From JAGPCK01 sp041675505 (GTDB taxonomy: Bacteria > Bacteroidota > Bacteroidia > UKL13-3): a stretch of DNA of 64,000 bases. The stretch spans positions 62,001 to 126,000 of the forward strand of contig JBAYTR010000010.1 of the NCBI GenBank assembly GCA_041675505.1, written 5' to 3'. This document shows, piece after piece, positions 24,217 through 31,565 of this stretch. A program made the position numbers and the translations under genes. Positions within the stretch are counted from its first letter, which is position 1. Each line of letters opens with the position of its first letter. A model generated the notes under the pieces. That model was not told the DNA's origin and did not search any database. It worked only from the letters and a program-made list of their open reading frames with translations.

Positions 24217-26083
24217 TGCGATAAAAATATTTGCTTTCGTGTTTTAGTTTAAACAATTCCCGTGAAGACAAAAAAACAATAACTAAACAAATTAAGAAAC
24301 AATAAAAAATATAATTGCCATATTTAATTGTATGTAAAACTTCTTTGTATTCTATAGGGTCGCTATTCGGAACAACTTCTTGCCTTGCAAATTCATGTTT
24401 CAATTCATCTAATTTTGGAGTTTTAGGATGTAAAATGTGAAACATACTTGATGTAATCTCAAGTAAAATAAATAACGAGCCTATAAAGTAAAGTAACGTG
24501 GGTTTTCTTACATGCTTCCATAATGAACTTTCTATAAACAGTCGAAAGTTTTCAACTTTATTAGTGAACAGTTTTAAGAGATATAAAAAGGGCAACAATG
24601 GTGTTAAAAATATTCGCCAACCTGCCCACTTTTTTGTGTGTAACGTTTTTCTTTCAAGTTCAAAATAATGCTTTTCATTTTGACGATATTCAGCTAACAA
24701 ATCATCAGCTACGAACAAACTGTAATCAATAGTTTGAGGAACAGGTATGCCCTCAGCCCTATATCGCAAAAGCGTTAATTCTTTCAAATCATCTTTAATC
24801 GGATTAGTTTTTGAGTAATACAAATTGCCAATATCTCTCCACTCTCTTAATCTATCTACATAGTATTTAAGAATTTCTTCAAGTGAAAATTTCTCTTTTT
24901 TATTATTGATAAGAAACTGGATATAACTTTTAATAGTTTCATCTGCGATTAAGAGGTTAAGCAATTCGTCTTGGGTATCATCATCATATTTGAGTTTTGT
25001 TTTCAGAAAGTGAATTAAGCCCGTTGTATCGCTTTTCTTTAGATACGAATGAATTCTGTGTAAATTTTTATCAATGCCGTAGAGCAACCCTTTAAGTTTT
25101 TCTGAATTTTCAGGTGCATTATTACCTAAGATGCCCGTAAACATGAAACTTTGATCGTTGTCATACGCTAAGTTTTCTAATTCAATAATTTTTTTGTTTG
25201 CTTCTCCATTATGCTTATCAAGTAAGAAATCAATACTTATAAAATCACATGAGAATGAGACAGAATTATTGCAATAGTCATCGTTATCTACTTCTTCGTC
25301 AATGGTTCCATTATTTTTATATGTTTTTTTACTTACTTTACGAAGTTCATATCCAAAATCTTTTCTTTCTTCTACCAATGTAGATGTAGATGTTTTGTAT
25401 TGCTCATAATAGATATGACCAATACAAAATCCTGTTGAAGGAGTATCATAACAGATGATTGATTGAGTAATATTTTCTTTTCCGTATTGAGACGGAAAAT
25501 TTTGTGGATTCTTATATAATCTACCTAAGTCATTAGACGAACTAGTTAAATCTCCACTTCCTACAGCCAGAAAAGCAATTTTTGAAACTAATCCACCAAT
25601 AACCTTTGTATTGGTTTTTAATATTTTCTCTTTAAAGAGGTTTACCCCATTCTCTTTAAAGACTAAATTGTTACTATTGTCAACATCTAAACATTGTGAA
25701 AGATTGAGATTAAACTCTTTATTACAAATATCTTTCTTTGTTTTAATGTCAAGCAAGTCCTGAAACTTTTTAAGTTCTGCTTGTAGCTTGGTGGCATCGC
25801 AATGGTTCAAATAGATAAGATGAGATGGGTCGCAAATGGCTGCGTCTGCTAAACCAAGCAAAACGGAAAAGGTTGCAAATCCATCACCCTTTAATTTCTT
25901 GCTCTGGTCAAACCTGAAATCATTTTTTGTTCCAATTATAACTACTTCTAATTCCGAAAATGGTGTGTCATGGAAATCATTGCCATAGTATGCAACATAA
26001 AATGGAAGGTATAATACCGTGTCAGTTGATACGGCAATTTCAAGTTTGTCTTTTGTTCGTATGGAAGAAAATCCTGAATCCAT
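24209..26083 (-). CDS. Membrane-anchored cytoplasmic paralogue of an NMT1/THI5-type binding protein
   Basis: This 624-residue protein has no signal peptide. Residues about 13-425 follow the neighbouring binding protein segment by segment: YLPFYVAYYG (25-34) against YLPFYIAQEKG, LADAAICDPSHL (78-89) against AQFGIGDPVF, YDTPSTGF (212-219) against FPDPSTNY, FMFTGILG (313-320) against FAFTGLTT, and LREWRDIGNL (412-421) against IQVRVDIGDM. There are insertions between. Two hydrophobic helices (about 529-549 and 590-606) and a weaker one (about 490-507) form the C-terminus. The likely topology is a cytoplasmic ligand-binding domain held at the inner membrane. I infer a sensor or a gate for the transporter. 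It begins two bases after the binding-protein gene. Confidence 0.65.
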   Translation of the reverse strand: MDSGFSSIRTKDKLEIAVSTDTVLYLPFYVAYYGNDFHDTPFSELEVVIIGTKNDFRFDQSKKLKGDGFATFSVLLGLADAAICDPSHLIYLNHCDATKLQAELKKFQDLLDIKTKKDICNKEFNLNLSQCLDVDNSNNLVFKENGVNLFKEKILKTNTKVIGGLVSKIAFLAVGSGDLTSSSNDLGRLYKNPQNFPSQYGKENITQSIICYDTPSTGFCIGHIYYEQYKTSTSTLVEERKDFGYELRKVSKKTYKNNGTIDEEVDNDDYCNNSVSFSCDFISIDFLLDKHNGEANKKIIELENLAYDNDQSFMFTGILGNNAPENSEKLKGLLYGIDKNLHRIHSYLKKSDTTGLIHFLKTKLKYDDDTQDELLNLLIADETIKSYIQFLINNKKEKFSLEEILKYYVDRLREWRDIGNLYYSKTNPIKDDLKELTLLRYRAEGIPVPQTIDYSLFVADDLLAEYRQNEKHYFELERKTLHTKKWAGWRIFLTPLLPFLYLLKLFTNKVENFRLFIESSLWKHVRKPTLLYFIGSLFILLEITSSMFHILHPKTPKLDELKHEFARQEVVPNSDPIEYKEVLHTIKYGNYIFYCFLICLVIVFLSSRELFKLKHESKYFYRNE

Positions 26084-26085
26084 AT

Positions 26086-27099
26086 TTAATTTGTCTTGGT
26101 ATCTGAAATAGATTTTTCGGCAAAGGAATTATCTACTGCATCTGATGTTGGTTTCATTTCCTTCATGTCGCCTATATCAACTCTTACTTGTATCGCTTTC
26201 TGCCAAGCTTCATCACTCATTACAGCATGGTCTGGAATTGTTTTATCTGCTACCATTCTTTTTACAGCATTTGCAACAACTGCTTTGTCAAGGTTGGGGA
26301 AAAGTTTTGCTGCAATTTCTGCCGTTCCTGCTTCATCTGTGTGGCAATACTGTAATGCCTTTTCAATTGCGTTTACAAATTTTTGAACAGTTTCCTTATT
26401 GGCGTTTATGTATTCCTCTGTCGTTGTTAAGCCAGTGAAAGCAAATCTTCCATAAAACTGCGGTGAGGAGTAAACAACTTTGTAACCTTTACTTTCAGCT
26501 ATTGATGTTCCTGGTTCTAAGTCCATCGCAATATCGGCACTTCCATTTTCAAGTAAAGCCAACTGTGAACCAATTGGGGCTTGAACAATGATTGTGTTTT
26601 TTAATAAATCTCCTCCTTTCATGAGTGTCTTTTTCATCAAAGCGTAATTTGTTGACGGGTCGGGGAATGTTCCAACTTTCAAACCAGCCAAATCACCAGG
26701 CTGTTCTATGGTTTTGATGTTATCCTTGTTTGTTACACCCCAAATTGTTACTCCGTCAACGATGGAACCAATTACTTTTCCTTTTGCTCCTTTCTCTCGT
26801 GATATGGCAGTGAATACAGGGTCGCCAATTCCAAATTGTGCTTCGCCTTTCAAAACGGTTGCAAAAACCTGGTCGTCATTACCTGAAAACTTTACAGTAA
26901 TTTCAAGTCCTTCGTCTTTGAAAAAACCCTTCTCCTGTGCAATGTAGAAAGGTAGGTAAATTAGATACTTCTCTTGTCCCCACTGCGCTACTATTACTTT
27001 GGTGACTTCGGTGGTTTTTGGCTTTTCAGTGTTGCATGAATTGCATCCTCCCAAAATGATTGTGAGAACCAGTAATGCTGCTAAAACTATTTTATTCAT
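26086..27099 (-). CDS. ABC transporter substrate-binding lipoprotein (NMT1/THI5-like)
   Basis: The 337-residue protein has a lipoprotein signal (lipobox LGGC, Cys19) and an NMT1/THI5/SsuA-like periplasmic fold. Recognisable parts are YLPFYIAQEKGFFKDEGLE (about 48-66), FGIGDPVFTAI (89-99), VGTFPDPSTNYAL and the DIAMDLEP segment. The family binds sulfonates, nitrate, pyrimidine thiamin precursors or similar small molecules; the ligand here is unknown. It is the first gene of the six-gene unit with ATPase and permease. A TATCTTTA sequence at 27130-27137 (minus strand) is one base off the -7 consensus and may be its promoter. Confidence 0.9.
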   Translation of the reverse strand: MNKIVLAALLVLTIILGGCNSCNTEKPKTTEVTKVIVAQWGQEKYLIYLPFYIAQEKGFFKDEGLEITVKFSGNDDQVFATVLKGEAQFGIGDPVFTAISREKGAKGKVIGSIVDGVTIWGVTNKDNIKTIEQPGDLAGLKVGTFPDPSTNYALMKKTLMKGGDLLKNTIIVQAPIGSQLALLENGSADIAMDLEPGTSIAESKGYKVVYSSPQFYGRFAFTGLTTTEEYINANKETVQKFVNAIEKALQYCHTDEAGTAEIAAKLFPNLDKAVVANAVKRMVADKTIPDHAVMSDEAWQKAIQVRVDIGDMKEMKPTSDAVDNSFAEKSISDTKTN

Positions 27100-27155
27100 T
27101 TTGACGGTTTTAATTGCTATTTTATATTGTAAAGATAGTTATTCACTCGATAAAT

Positions 27156-28682
27156 TCAACAATTGCTTCCCTTCTCAAAAAGTGTTTTCCAAAGGAATGT
27201 ATCAAACAATTGTGCTAAGTTGTAAGTCAAAAACAAAAATAAAGTTCCTCCCAATAGTATTGCCAAAAACCATTTCCAAAGGTTGCTGTAAATTTTGAGT
27301 TTGCCATCAATGAATGCTACATCAGCATTGAATTCTTTATCATTATTAAGGATTCTCTGAATGTCTTCTTTTTCTAAAAGGTCAGTGTAGCGTTCTTTCA
27401 AATTTGTGTAGCTGTCAACGAATCTTTTGCGTTGCTCTTTCACTTCCCACTTTGCTACTAAGTAATAAAGGAATGAGCCGAACAAAAAAACAATTGAAAG
27501 AACTGCTGTGTCAAGTGTAAACACATTTACAAAATCTCCATTGCCCAAAACTTTTATTGCGATTGCAGAAAAGTAAAAAGTGATTAGCGCCAAAGAACTT
27601 TTTTGAAAACCACTTGCAAATGTTTCAATGACTTTGTTTGCTCTGTTGTTGAAGTCAAGCAACTGGTCAGAAATTTTATTTCTGATTTCAATGTATTGCT
27701 TGATGTTCTGCTTCTCGTAAACTTTGTAACTTGATTGAATAGATTGAAATGGATGCCCTTTCAATTCTAATTCACCACTATTTTCAAAGTGAAGTGAAAT
27801 AATGTTTCTGGCTAAACCAATTTTATCATTGAGGTTTCCGCCACAATAAACCCAATTGTATATATTGAAATATTCTTTCGTTCCATCTATCGGCAATGCT
27901 TTTACATCAACTTTTCCTTTGATTGATTTATAACCGTTGATTTTAAATTCAAGTTCGTTGGCTTTTAGCGAAGTAATGTCAAACAAATAAACAACGGAAA
28001 GCACAACAGCATAATGATTGAAAAGCAAACACAGCTTGCTGTGTTTTGCATTTTCAATTTGCAACTGAAAATCATCAGGCGTTAAGTTGTGTTCTTCAAT
28101 GTTGGTGTAATTACTTGCTGAAAGAATGCTATCAAGGCGTTTATGCCTGTCAGCAAATGTTTGAGTAGGTGTGGTAGCACCTATTTGTGTAAAGAAAATA
28201 TTTGCTGTATTGAATGGCTTGTCAAGATTCAACACTTTGAAGTTTACAAAAGGTGTGTTTGATAAAACACGATTGAAAACCGCATACGCTTCTGCTACTG
28301 ACAAACTTTCAAGTGTTGCTGTGAAGATTTCTAAATCATATATAGAAATATTGTTTGAAATATTTCCTTTAGTGATTTTGAAGGTTGCTGTGATTGGTTC
28401 GCCTTCCTGATGCAAATATTCCTTATCAAGTTCAGTTTTGAAATCGGTAAAATTTGAACTGGTTGAATAAAATGATTTTGGGTCGGCTTCTCCAAATTTG
28501 ATTGTGAATGTTAATTGGTCGTTAGGCTCTAAAAAGTTGTAGGCGGTTTGAATGCTTGCAACCTCTGTCGATGAAAAGTTTGTTGCTGACAATTCACAAA
28601 TAAATTCTTTGTCATTCTCTGAAACAGTTGTTTGAGAATAAGTAGAGAAAAAAGAGTGAATGAATTTATCAGCAAATTGCAT
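27156..28682 (-). CDS. Unrecognised 508-residue protein with three C-terminal membrane helices
   Basis: The first 360 residues are soluble, apparently mixed alpha-beta, and without a signal peptide. The C-terminal part has helices at about 362-380 (SSLALITFYFSAIAIKVLG), 391-411 and 469-493, with a charged, probably coiled segment of about 55 residues between the second and third. I recognise no family. Its start codon overlaps the stop of the nucleoid-associated-like gene by one base (TAATG), so the two products are probably made in fixed ratio and act together. A large soluble domain joined to a helical hairpin is a common design for membrane effectors in anti-phage systems. That reading is inference. 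Confidence 0.6.
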   Translation of the reverse strand: MQFADKFIHSFFSTYSQTTVSENDKEFICELSATNFSSTEVASIQTAYNFLEPNDQLTFTIKFGEADPKSFYSTSSNFTDFKTELDKEYLHQEGEPITATFKITKGNISNNISIYDLEIFTATLESLSVAEAYAVFNRVLSNTPFVNFKVLNLDKPFNTANIFFTQIGATTPTQTFADRHKRLDSILSASNYTNIEEHNLTPDDFQLQIENAKHSKLCLLFNHYAVVLSVVYLFDITSLKANELEFKINGYKSIKGKVDVKALPIDGTKEYFNIYNWVYCGGNLNDKIGLARNIISLHFENSGELELKGHPFQSIQSSYKVYEKQNIKQYIEIRNKISDQLLDFNNRANKVIETFASGFQKSSLALITFYFSAIAIKVLGNGDFVNVFTLDTAVLSIVFLFGSFLYYLVAKWEVKEQRKRFVDSYTNLKERYTDLLEKEDIQRILNNDKEFNADVAFIDGKLKIYSNLWKWFLAILLGGTLFLFLTYNLAQLFDTFLWKTLFEKGSNC

Positions 28683-29719
28683 TAGCTATTGCCGTTTTGT
28701 CTGTTGCTGAAATATTGATAGCCTTGTTCCGATTTGATTTTCACATATCTTGTTCCGTCTGCATCTTTTTCCGCTGTGATTATTGTTTCAAGGTTCGGAA
28801 TATCTTCTTTCAAGTGCAAATCAATTTGGCTTGTCAAGGGGATAGTGTTTAGAAATTTTGCCCTAATCTTTGCCTTTACAATCGTGAACTGTTCGTCAAA
28901 AGGTGTTCTTGGTTTTGATGGCAATTGTCGGATTTGAGTTTTGATTTCTGCAACATCAAGGTTGGAATCGAAGGGAGTGTAGTTTCCAATTGCTGTGTCC
29001 AAATACTCTTGCATGTCAAAATTGTCGTTGGCTCTGAAATAGCGAACGGTGCTATTACGCAAATGCAAATAATCTTGTGGGTGTTTCTTTTTCAGTTTTG
29101 TAAATATGCCTTTGTCAATTGCTTCAAAAGCATTTTCTGTATTGTCCTCGTCTGAATAAACTTTGGTGAGTTCTAAAAAATCTTTCCACCAATAATGAGA
29201 AAGGTTTGGATTGGTGTCATACACCAAAACATTAGTTACAGTTTGGTCGCTGTTTAGCGAACAAACAAATGCTTTGAAAACCTTTTTCTTTAATGGAAGT
29301 CCTCTTGAAATAGTAAAATTTATTTCGTTTAAGAAATCGCTGTGGTCTGCTTTACAGATTACAAGTTTGTTGACGCTGTTTTCTGTTACCAATGCTTGAA
29401 CAACAATTCCCTTTTGAATCTCAACTCCAAGTTTCAACATTTTTGCTTGTGCCTCTTGCTCTTTCTTCAAAAGTCGTGTTACTATTGTTGATGCAATTGC
29501 AGGAAATTCTTCACCTGCAATAATTTTCGTAATCTGTCCTCTTACTTCTGTTGTGTCGCTGTCAAACTTGAAGTTTCTACCACTGCTGCCTGTCGTAATG
29601 AGATTTACCAGTCCTTGCAAGTATGTGTTGAAGTCAGCACCATAAATTGATTGCTCAATTGATTCAACCGCTTGTTCATGAATGTCAACCTTAAATATTT
29701 GTATGGCTGTTATGTCCAT
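28682..29719 (-). CDS. Protein resembling the 37-kDa nucleoid-associated family (NdpA/YejK-like)
   Basis: The protein has 345 residues from the ATG at 29719, which opens MDITAIQIFKVDIHEQ; an ATG 66 bases upstream adds an unconvincing tail. The layout follows the nucleoid-associated family: a short first strand, an EIQKGIVVQALV strand (about 100-111), KLVICKADHSDFL (118-130), then SHYWWKDFLEL (174-184) with an NTENAFEAID stretch, comparable to the YFxDFLG...N pattern of YejK. Family members bind the chromosome, and related proteins recur in defence gene pairs. The similarity is by eye. It is the first gene of the two-gene unit with the 508-residue membrane protein. No clear -7 box was found upstream. 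Confidence 0.55.
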   Translation of the reverse strand: MDITAIQIFKVDIHEQAVESIEQSIYGADFNTYLQGLVNLITTGSSGRNFKFDSDTTEVRGQITKIIAGEEFPAIASTIVTRLLKKEQEAQAKMLKLGVEIQKGIVVQALVTENSVNKLVICKADHSDFLNEINFTISRGLPLKKKVFKAFVCSLNSDQTVTNVLVYDTNPNLSHYWWKDFLELTKVYSDEDNTENAFEAIDKGIFTKLKKKHPQDYLHLRNSTVRYFRANDNFDMQEYLDTAIGNYTPFDSNLDVAEIKTQIRQLPSKPRTPFDEQFTIVKAKIRAKFLNTIPLTSQIDLHLKEDIPNLETIITAEKDADGTRYVKIKSEQGYQYFSNRQNGNS

Positions 29720-30198
29720 GTTGTATATTTTAAAATGTGAAAAATTGTTGGTTAACGGGTGCTGATAAAGCGTTGGCGATTGCACACTTTTGATTTCGCC
29801 TTTGGGTTGGCTTGTACGTGAGCTGCAAATGCAAATGTGTACTGGTGTTTTTTGTTTTCCAGCTGAAGCGTTTACAATTCAAGGAGGTGTCGTTGGTGTC
29901 AAGTTTTGTCAAAAAGTTCATTTTTCATCTGTCAGTTTAATGTTAACACTGTTGCCATAGGGTTTCCGGCAGCTTTTTTATATGCGAAGGTTTGCCTGGT
30001 TTTGTAAATATATCAATTTGCTCATAACTCTTCAAAAAGGGGGTTGTTTTTTGAATACTTTGTGATGTAAATCGCTTTGAAAATCTTGGCCAATTAGGCC
30101 ACGGGAATTTGCAAGACAGGTGAACAGGTTAGGTTGCATAGCATATTGGTTTTCAACGGCAAATTAGAAGGTTTTTTATTACTGTGCAAATTTATTAT

Positions 30199-30220
30199 TG
30201 TGCTCGCATTGGGAGACTGC
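30199..30220. repeat. REP-like repeat, copy 1
   Basis: TGTGCTCGCATTGGGAGACT plus two bases, matching 30409-30430 at 20 of 22 positions. It is followed by a 6-bp hairpin (30225-30230 with 30235-30240). Confidence 0.6.
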
Positions 30221-30408
30221 TTCTCCCGATAGCCATCGGGTCTCGGTGGCATTGCTTTTTGGGGTGCCGCGCTAGGCTCAATAAGACGTTTCTTTTTTGA
30301 AGAGAGATAGACTTTAAGCACATCGTCTTTGCGATGAACTTCTGGGTAGTGTGTTGGGTAGTCAAGAAGCAAACTTTAGTTCAGGGAAGCAACCTCCTAT
30401 TACAACTT

Positions 30409-30430
30409 TGTGCTCACATTGGGGGACTGC
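30409..30430. repeat. REP-like repeat, copy 2
   Basis: TGTGCTCACATTGGGGGACT plus two bases, in direct orientation 210 bases from copy 1. The downstream sequence (about 30453-30475) reads, on the minus strand, as CACTGCGAGGGCGAAGCTTA, a typical intergenic repeat core. Confidence 0.6.
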
Positions 30431-30521
30431 CACGGGCTCTCATCACACAGGCTAAGCTTCGCCCTCGCAGTGACGTTGGTTTTGACAGTGACGTTCTTTT
30501 TTGAGTGCCTTTGAAGTAATG

Positions 30522-30929
30522 TTACTTCATCTCCTGGCACAACTCAATCAGTACTCCGTTGGTGGCTTTGGGGTGCAGGAAACAAATGAGTTTATTATCA
30601 GCACCGCGCTTGGGTGTTTCATGGATAAATTGAAATCCGGCTGCTTCTAAACGGGTTATTTCTGCTTCAATGTCTTCTACATCAAATGCAATGTGGTGTA
30701 TGCCCTCGCCTTTTTTCTCAATAAATTTTGCAATGGCACTGTCGGCTGAGGTGGCTTGCAGCAACTCTACTTTGCTTTCTCCGGTTTTAAAAAAAGCGGT
30801 GATTACGTGTTCGCTTTCCACGCCCTCTTCTTTGTAGCAGGGTGTTCCCAAAAGTGCGGCAAACAGGCTTTTGGATGCTTCTATATCTTTAACGGCTATG
30901 CCCAGGTGTTCAATCTTGCGTAAATTCAT
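30522..30929 (-). CDS. mce: Methylmalonyl-CoA epimerase
   Basis: The enzyme interconverts the R and S forms of methylmalonyl-CoA, linking propionyl-CoA and succinyl-CoA metabolism. The 135-residue protein (ATG at 30929; the ATG 36 bases upstream adds an atypical hydrophobic tail) is a glyoxalase/VOC-fold protein. It has KIEHLGIAVKDIEASKSLF at the start, GEGIHHIAFDVEDIE in the middle and an FLHPKATNGVLIELCQ end. The His and Glu metal ligands are in these three motifs. A TTACTTTG sequence (30934-30941, minus strand), close to a -7 box, lies four bases before the start. Confidence 0.92.
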   Translation of the reverse strand: MNLRKIEHLGIAVKDIEASKSLFAALLGTPCYKEEGVESEHVITAFFKTGESKVELLQATSADSAIAKFIEKKGEGIHHIAFDVEDIEAEITRLEAAGFQFIHETPKRGADNKLICFLHPKATNGVLIELCQEMK

Positions 30930-31089
30930 GCAGCAAAGTAACCTCAAAAAATAAAAACCCGCCAAGGTTTACTTTCCCCGGCAGGGAAGAAGCCCGTAAA
31001 CGCTCAGTAGTTAAGAGGTAAAATAACCGTTCCGTCTACAGGATTTAACCTGAAAACAGGGCAGGAGTGGATATTATTTAGAATTGTTC

Positions 31090-31097
31090 TAACTTTG
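31090..31097 (+). promoter_or_regulatory. Putative -7 box (TAACTTTG)
   Basis: A full match to TAnnTTTG, 25 bases before the ATG of the IscA-type gene at 31123. Confidence 0.5.
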
Positions 31098-31122
31098 CAT
31101 ACATTTTGAATAGCACGAACGC

Positions 31123-31449
31123 ATGATTACAGTATCAGATAAAGCAAAACACCGGTTGGTTGACCTTAAAAAAGAGTCCAACTACGATGACAGTTATTTT
31201 TTGCGTGTTTCCGTGAAGAGTGGCGGTTGCTCAGGCCTTTCCTACGATTTAGGTTTTGACAACGAAGCCAAGCCGGGCGATCAGGAGTTTAATGACGAGG
31301 GGGTAAAAGTGGTGGTTGACACCCGCAGCATGCTGTACCTGTTTGGTACGGAGCTCGATTTTTCTGACGGACTCAACGGCAAAGGATTTAACTTTATTAA
31401 CCCCAACGCCAGCCGTACCTGCAGTTGCGGGGAAAGTTTTTCGGTATAA
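31123..31449 (+). CDS. IscA/ErpA-type iron-sulfur cluster assembly protein
   Basis: A-type carriers hold and deliver iron-sulfur clusters to target enzymes. The 108-residue protein has the three conserved cysteines: Cys36 in SGGCSGLSY, and Cys100 and Cys102 in RTCSCGESF. The family length and the GFNFINPNAS motif fit. No other isc or suf gene lies nearby, so it stands alone here. Which A-type class (IscA, ErpA, SufA) it belongs to cannot be told from sequence alone. A terminator follows at 31473-31507. Confidence 0.95.
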   Translation: MITVSDKAKHRLVDLKKESNYDDSYFLRVSVKSGGCSGLSYDLGFDNEAKPGDQEFNDEGVKVVVDTRSMLYLFGTELDFSDGLNGKGFNFINPNASRTCSCGESFSV

Positions 31450-31472
31450 CAGAAAGAAATTACGGCATTAAG

Positions 31473-31507
31473 ATGTCCTGTGTGGTTTACTGCGCAGGAC
31501 ATTTTTT
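31473..31507 (+). terminator. Rho-independent terminator after the IscA-type gene
   Basis: An 8-bp stem (ATGTCCTG at 31473-31480 with CAGGACAT at 31495-31502) is followed by a run of six T residues. Confidence 0.75.
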
Positions 31508-31565
31508 ATTTACAATAATTTAAATTCGAAAATCAACGGGCAACAATTAAATTGCCGCAGATTTT

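Larger units (their letters stand above)
20354..29719 (-). other. AT-rich accessory island: ABC-importer/amidotransferase operon plus a nucleoid-associated/membrane pair
   Basis: Eight genes, all on the minus strand, are packed with overlaps or gaps of a few bases except for a 56-base gap at 27100-27155. The DNA is visibly richer in A and T than both flanks, and no gene here is a housekeeping gene. The 3' end is closed by a terminator at 20262-20284. The 5' side meets an 800-base gene-free stretch with REP-like repeats. No integrase, transposase or tRNA was found at either end, so acquisition by transfer is inferred from composition and content only. Confidence 0.6.
29720..30521. other. Gene-free stretch with REP-like repeats
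   Basis: Eight hundred bases without a supported gene. Open frames here have no recognisable content and an unlikely composition. Two copies of a 22-base sequence (30199-30220 and 30409-30430) and a CCCGAT/ATCGGG hairpin at 30225-30240 lie in its second half. The sequence around them resembles the dispersed REP-like elements of Bacteroidota intergenic regions, which on the opposite strand contain a CACTGCGAGGGCGAAG-type core. The first half, next to the nucleoid-associated gene, is AT-rich and may hold that gene's promoter, but I see no clear consensus. Confidence 0.6.

Noticed and set aside
20354..29719. Prophage or transposon explanation for the island
   Set aside because: No integrase, transposase, structural phage gene or tRNA border was found. 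Only composition and gene content suggest transfer.
29730..29921. A 63-codon minus-strand frame just upstream of the nucleoid-associated gene
   Set aside because: Its composition is unlike a protein and no motif is visible. It was considered as a small first gene of the pair but not supported.
30094..30372. A 92-codon minus-strand frame in the gene-free border
   Set aside because: It runs through the REP-like repeats and hairpin, so it is not a credible gene.
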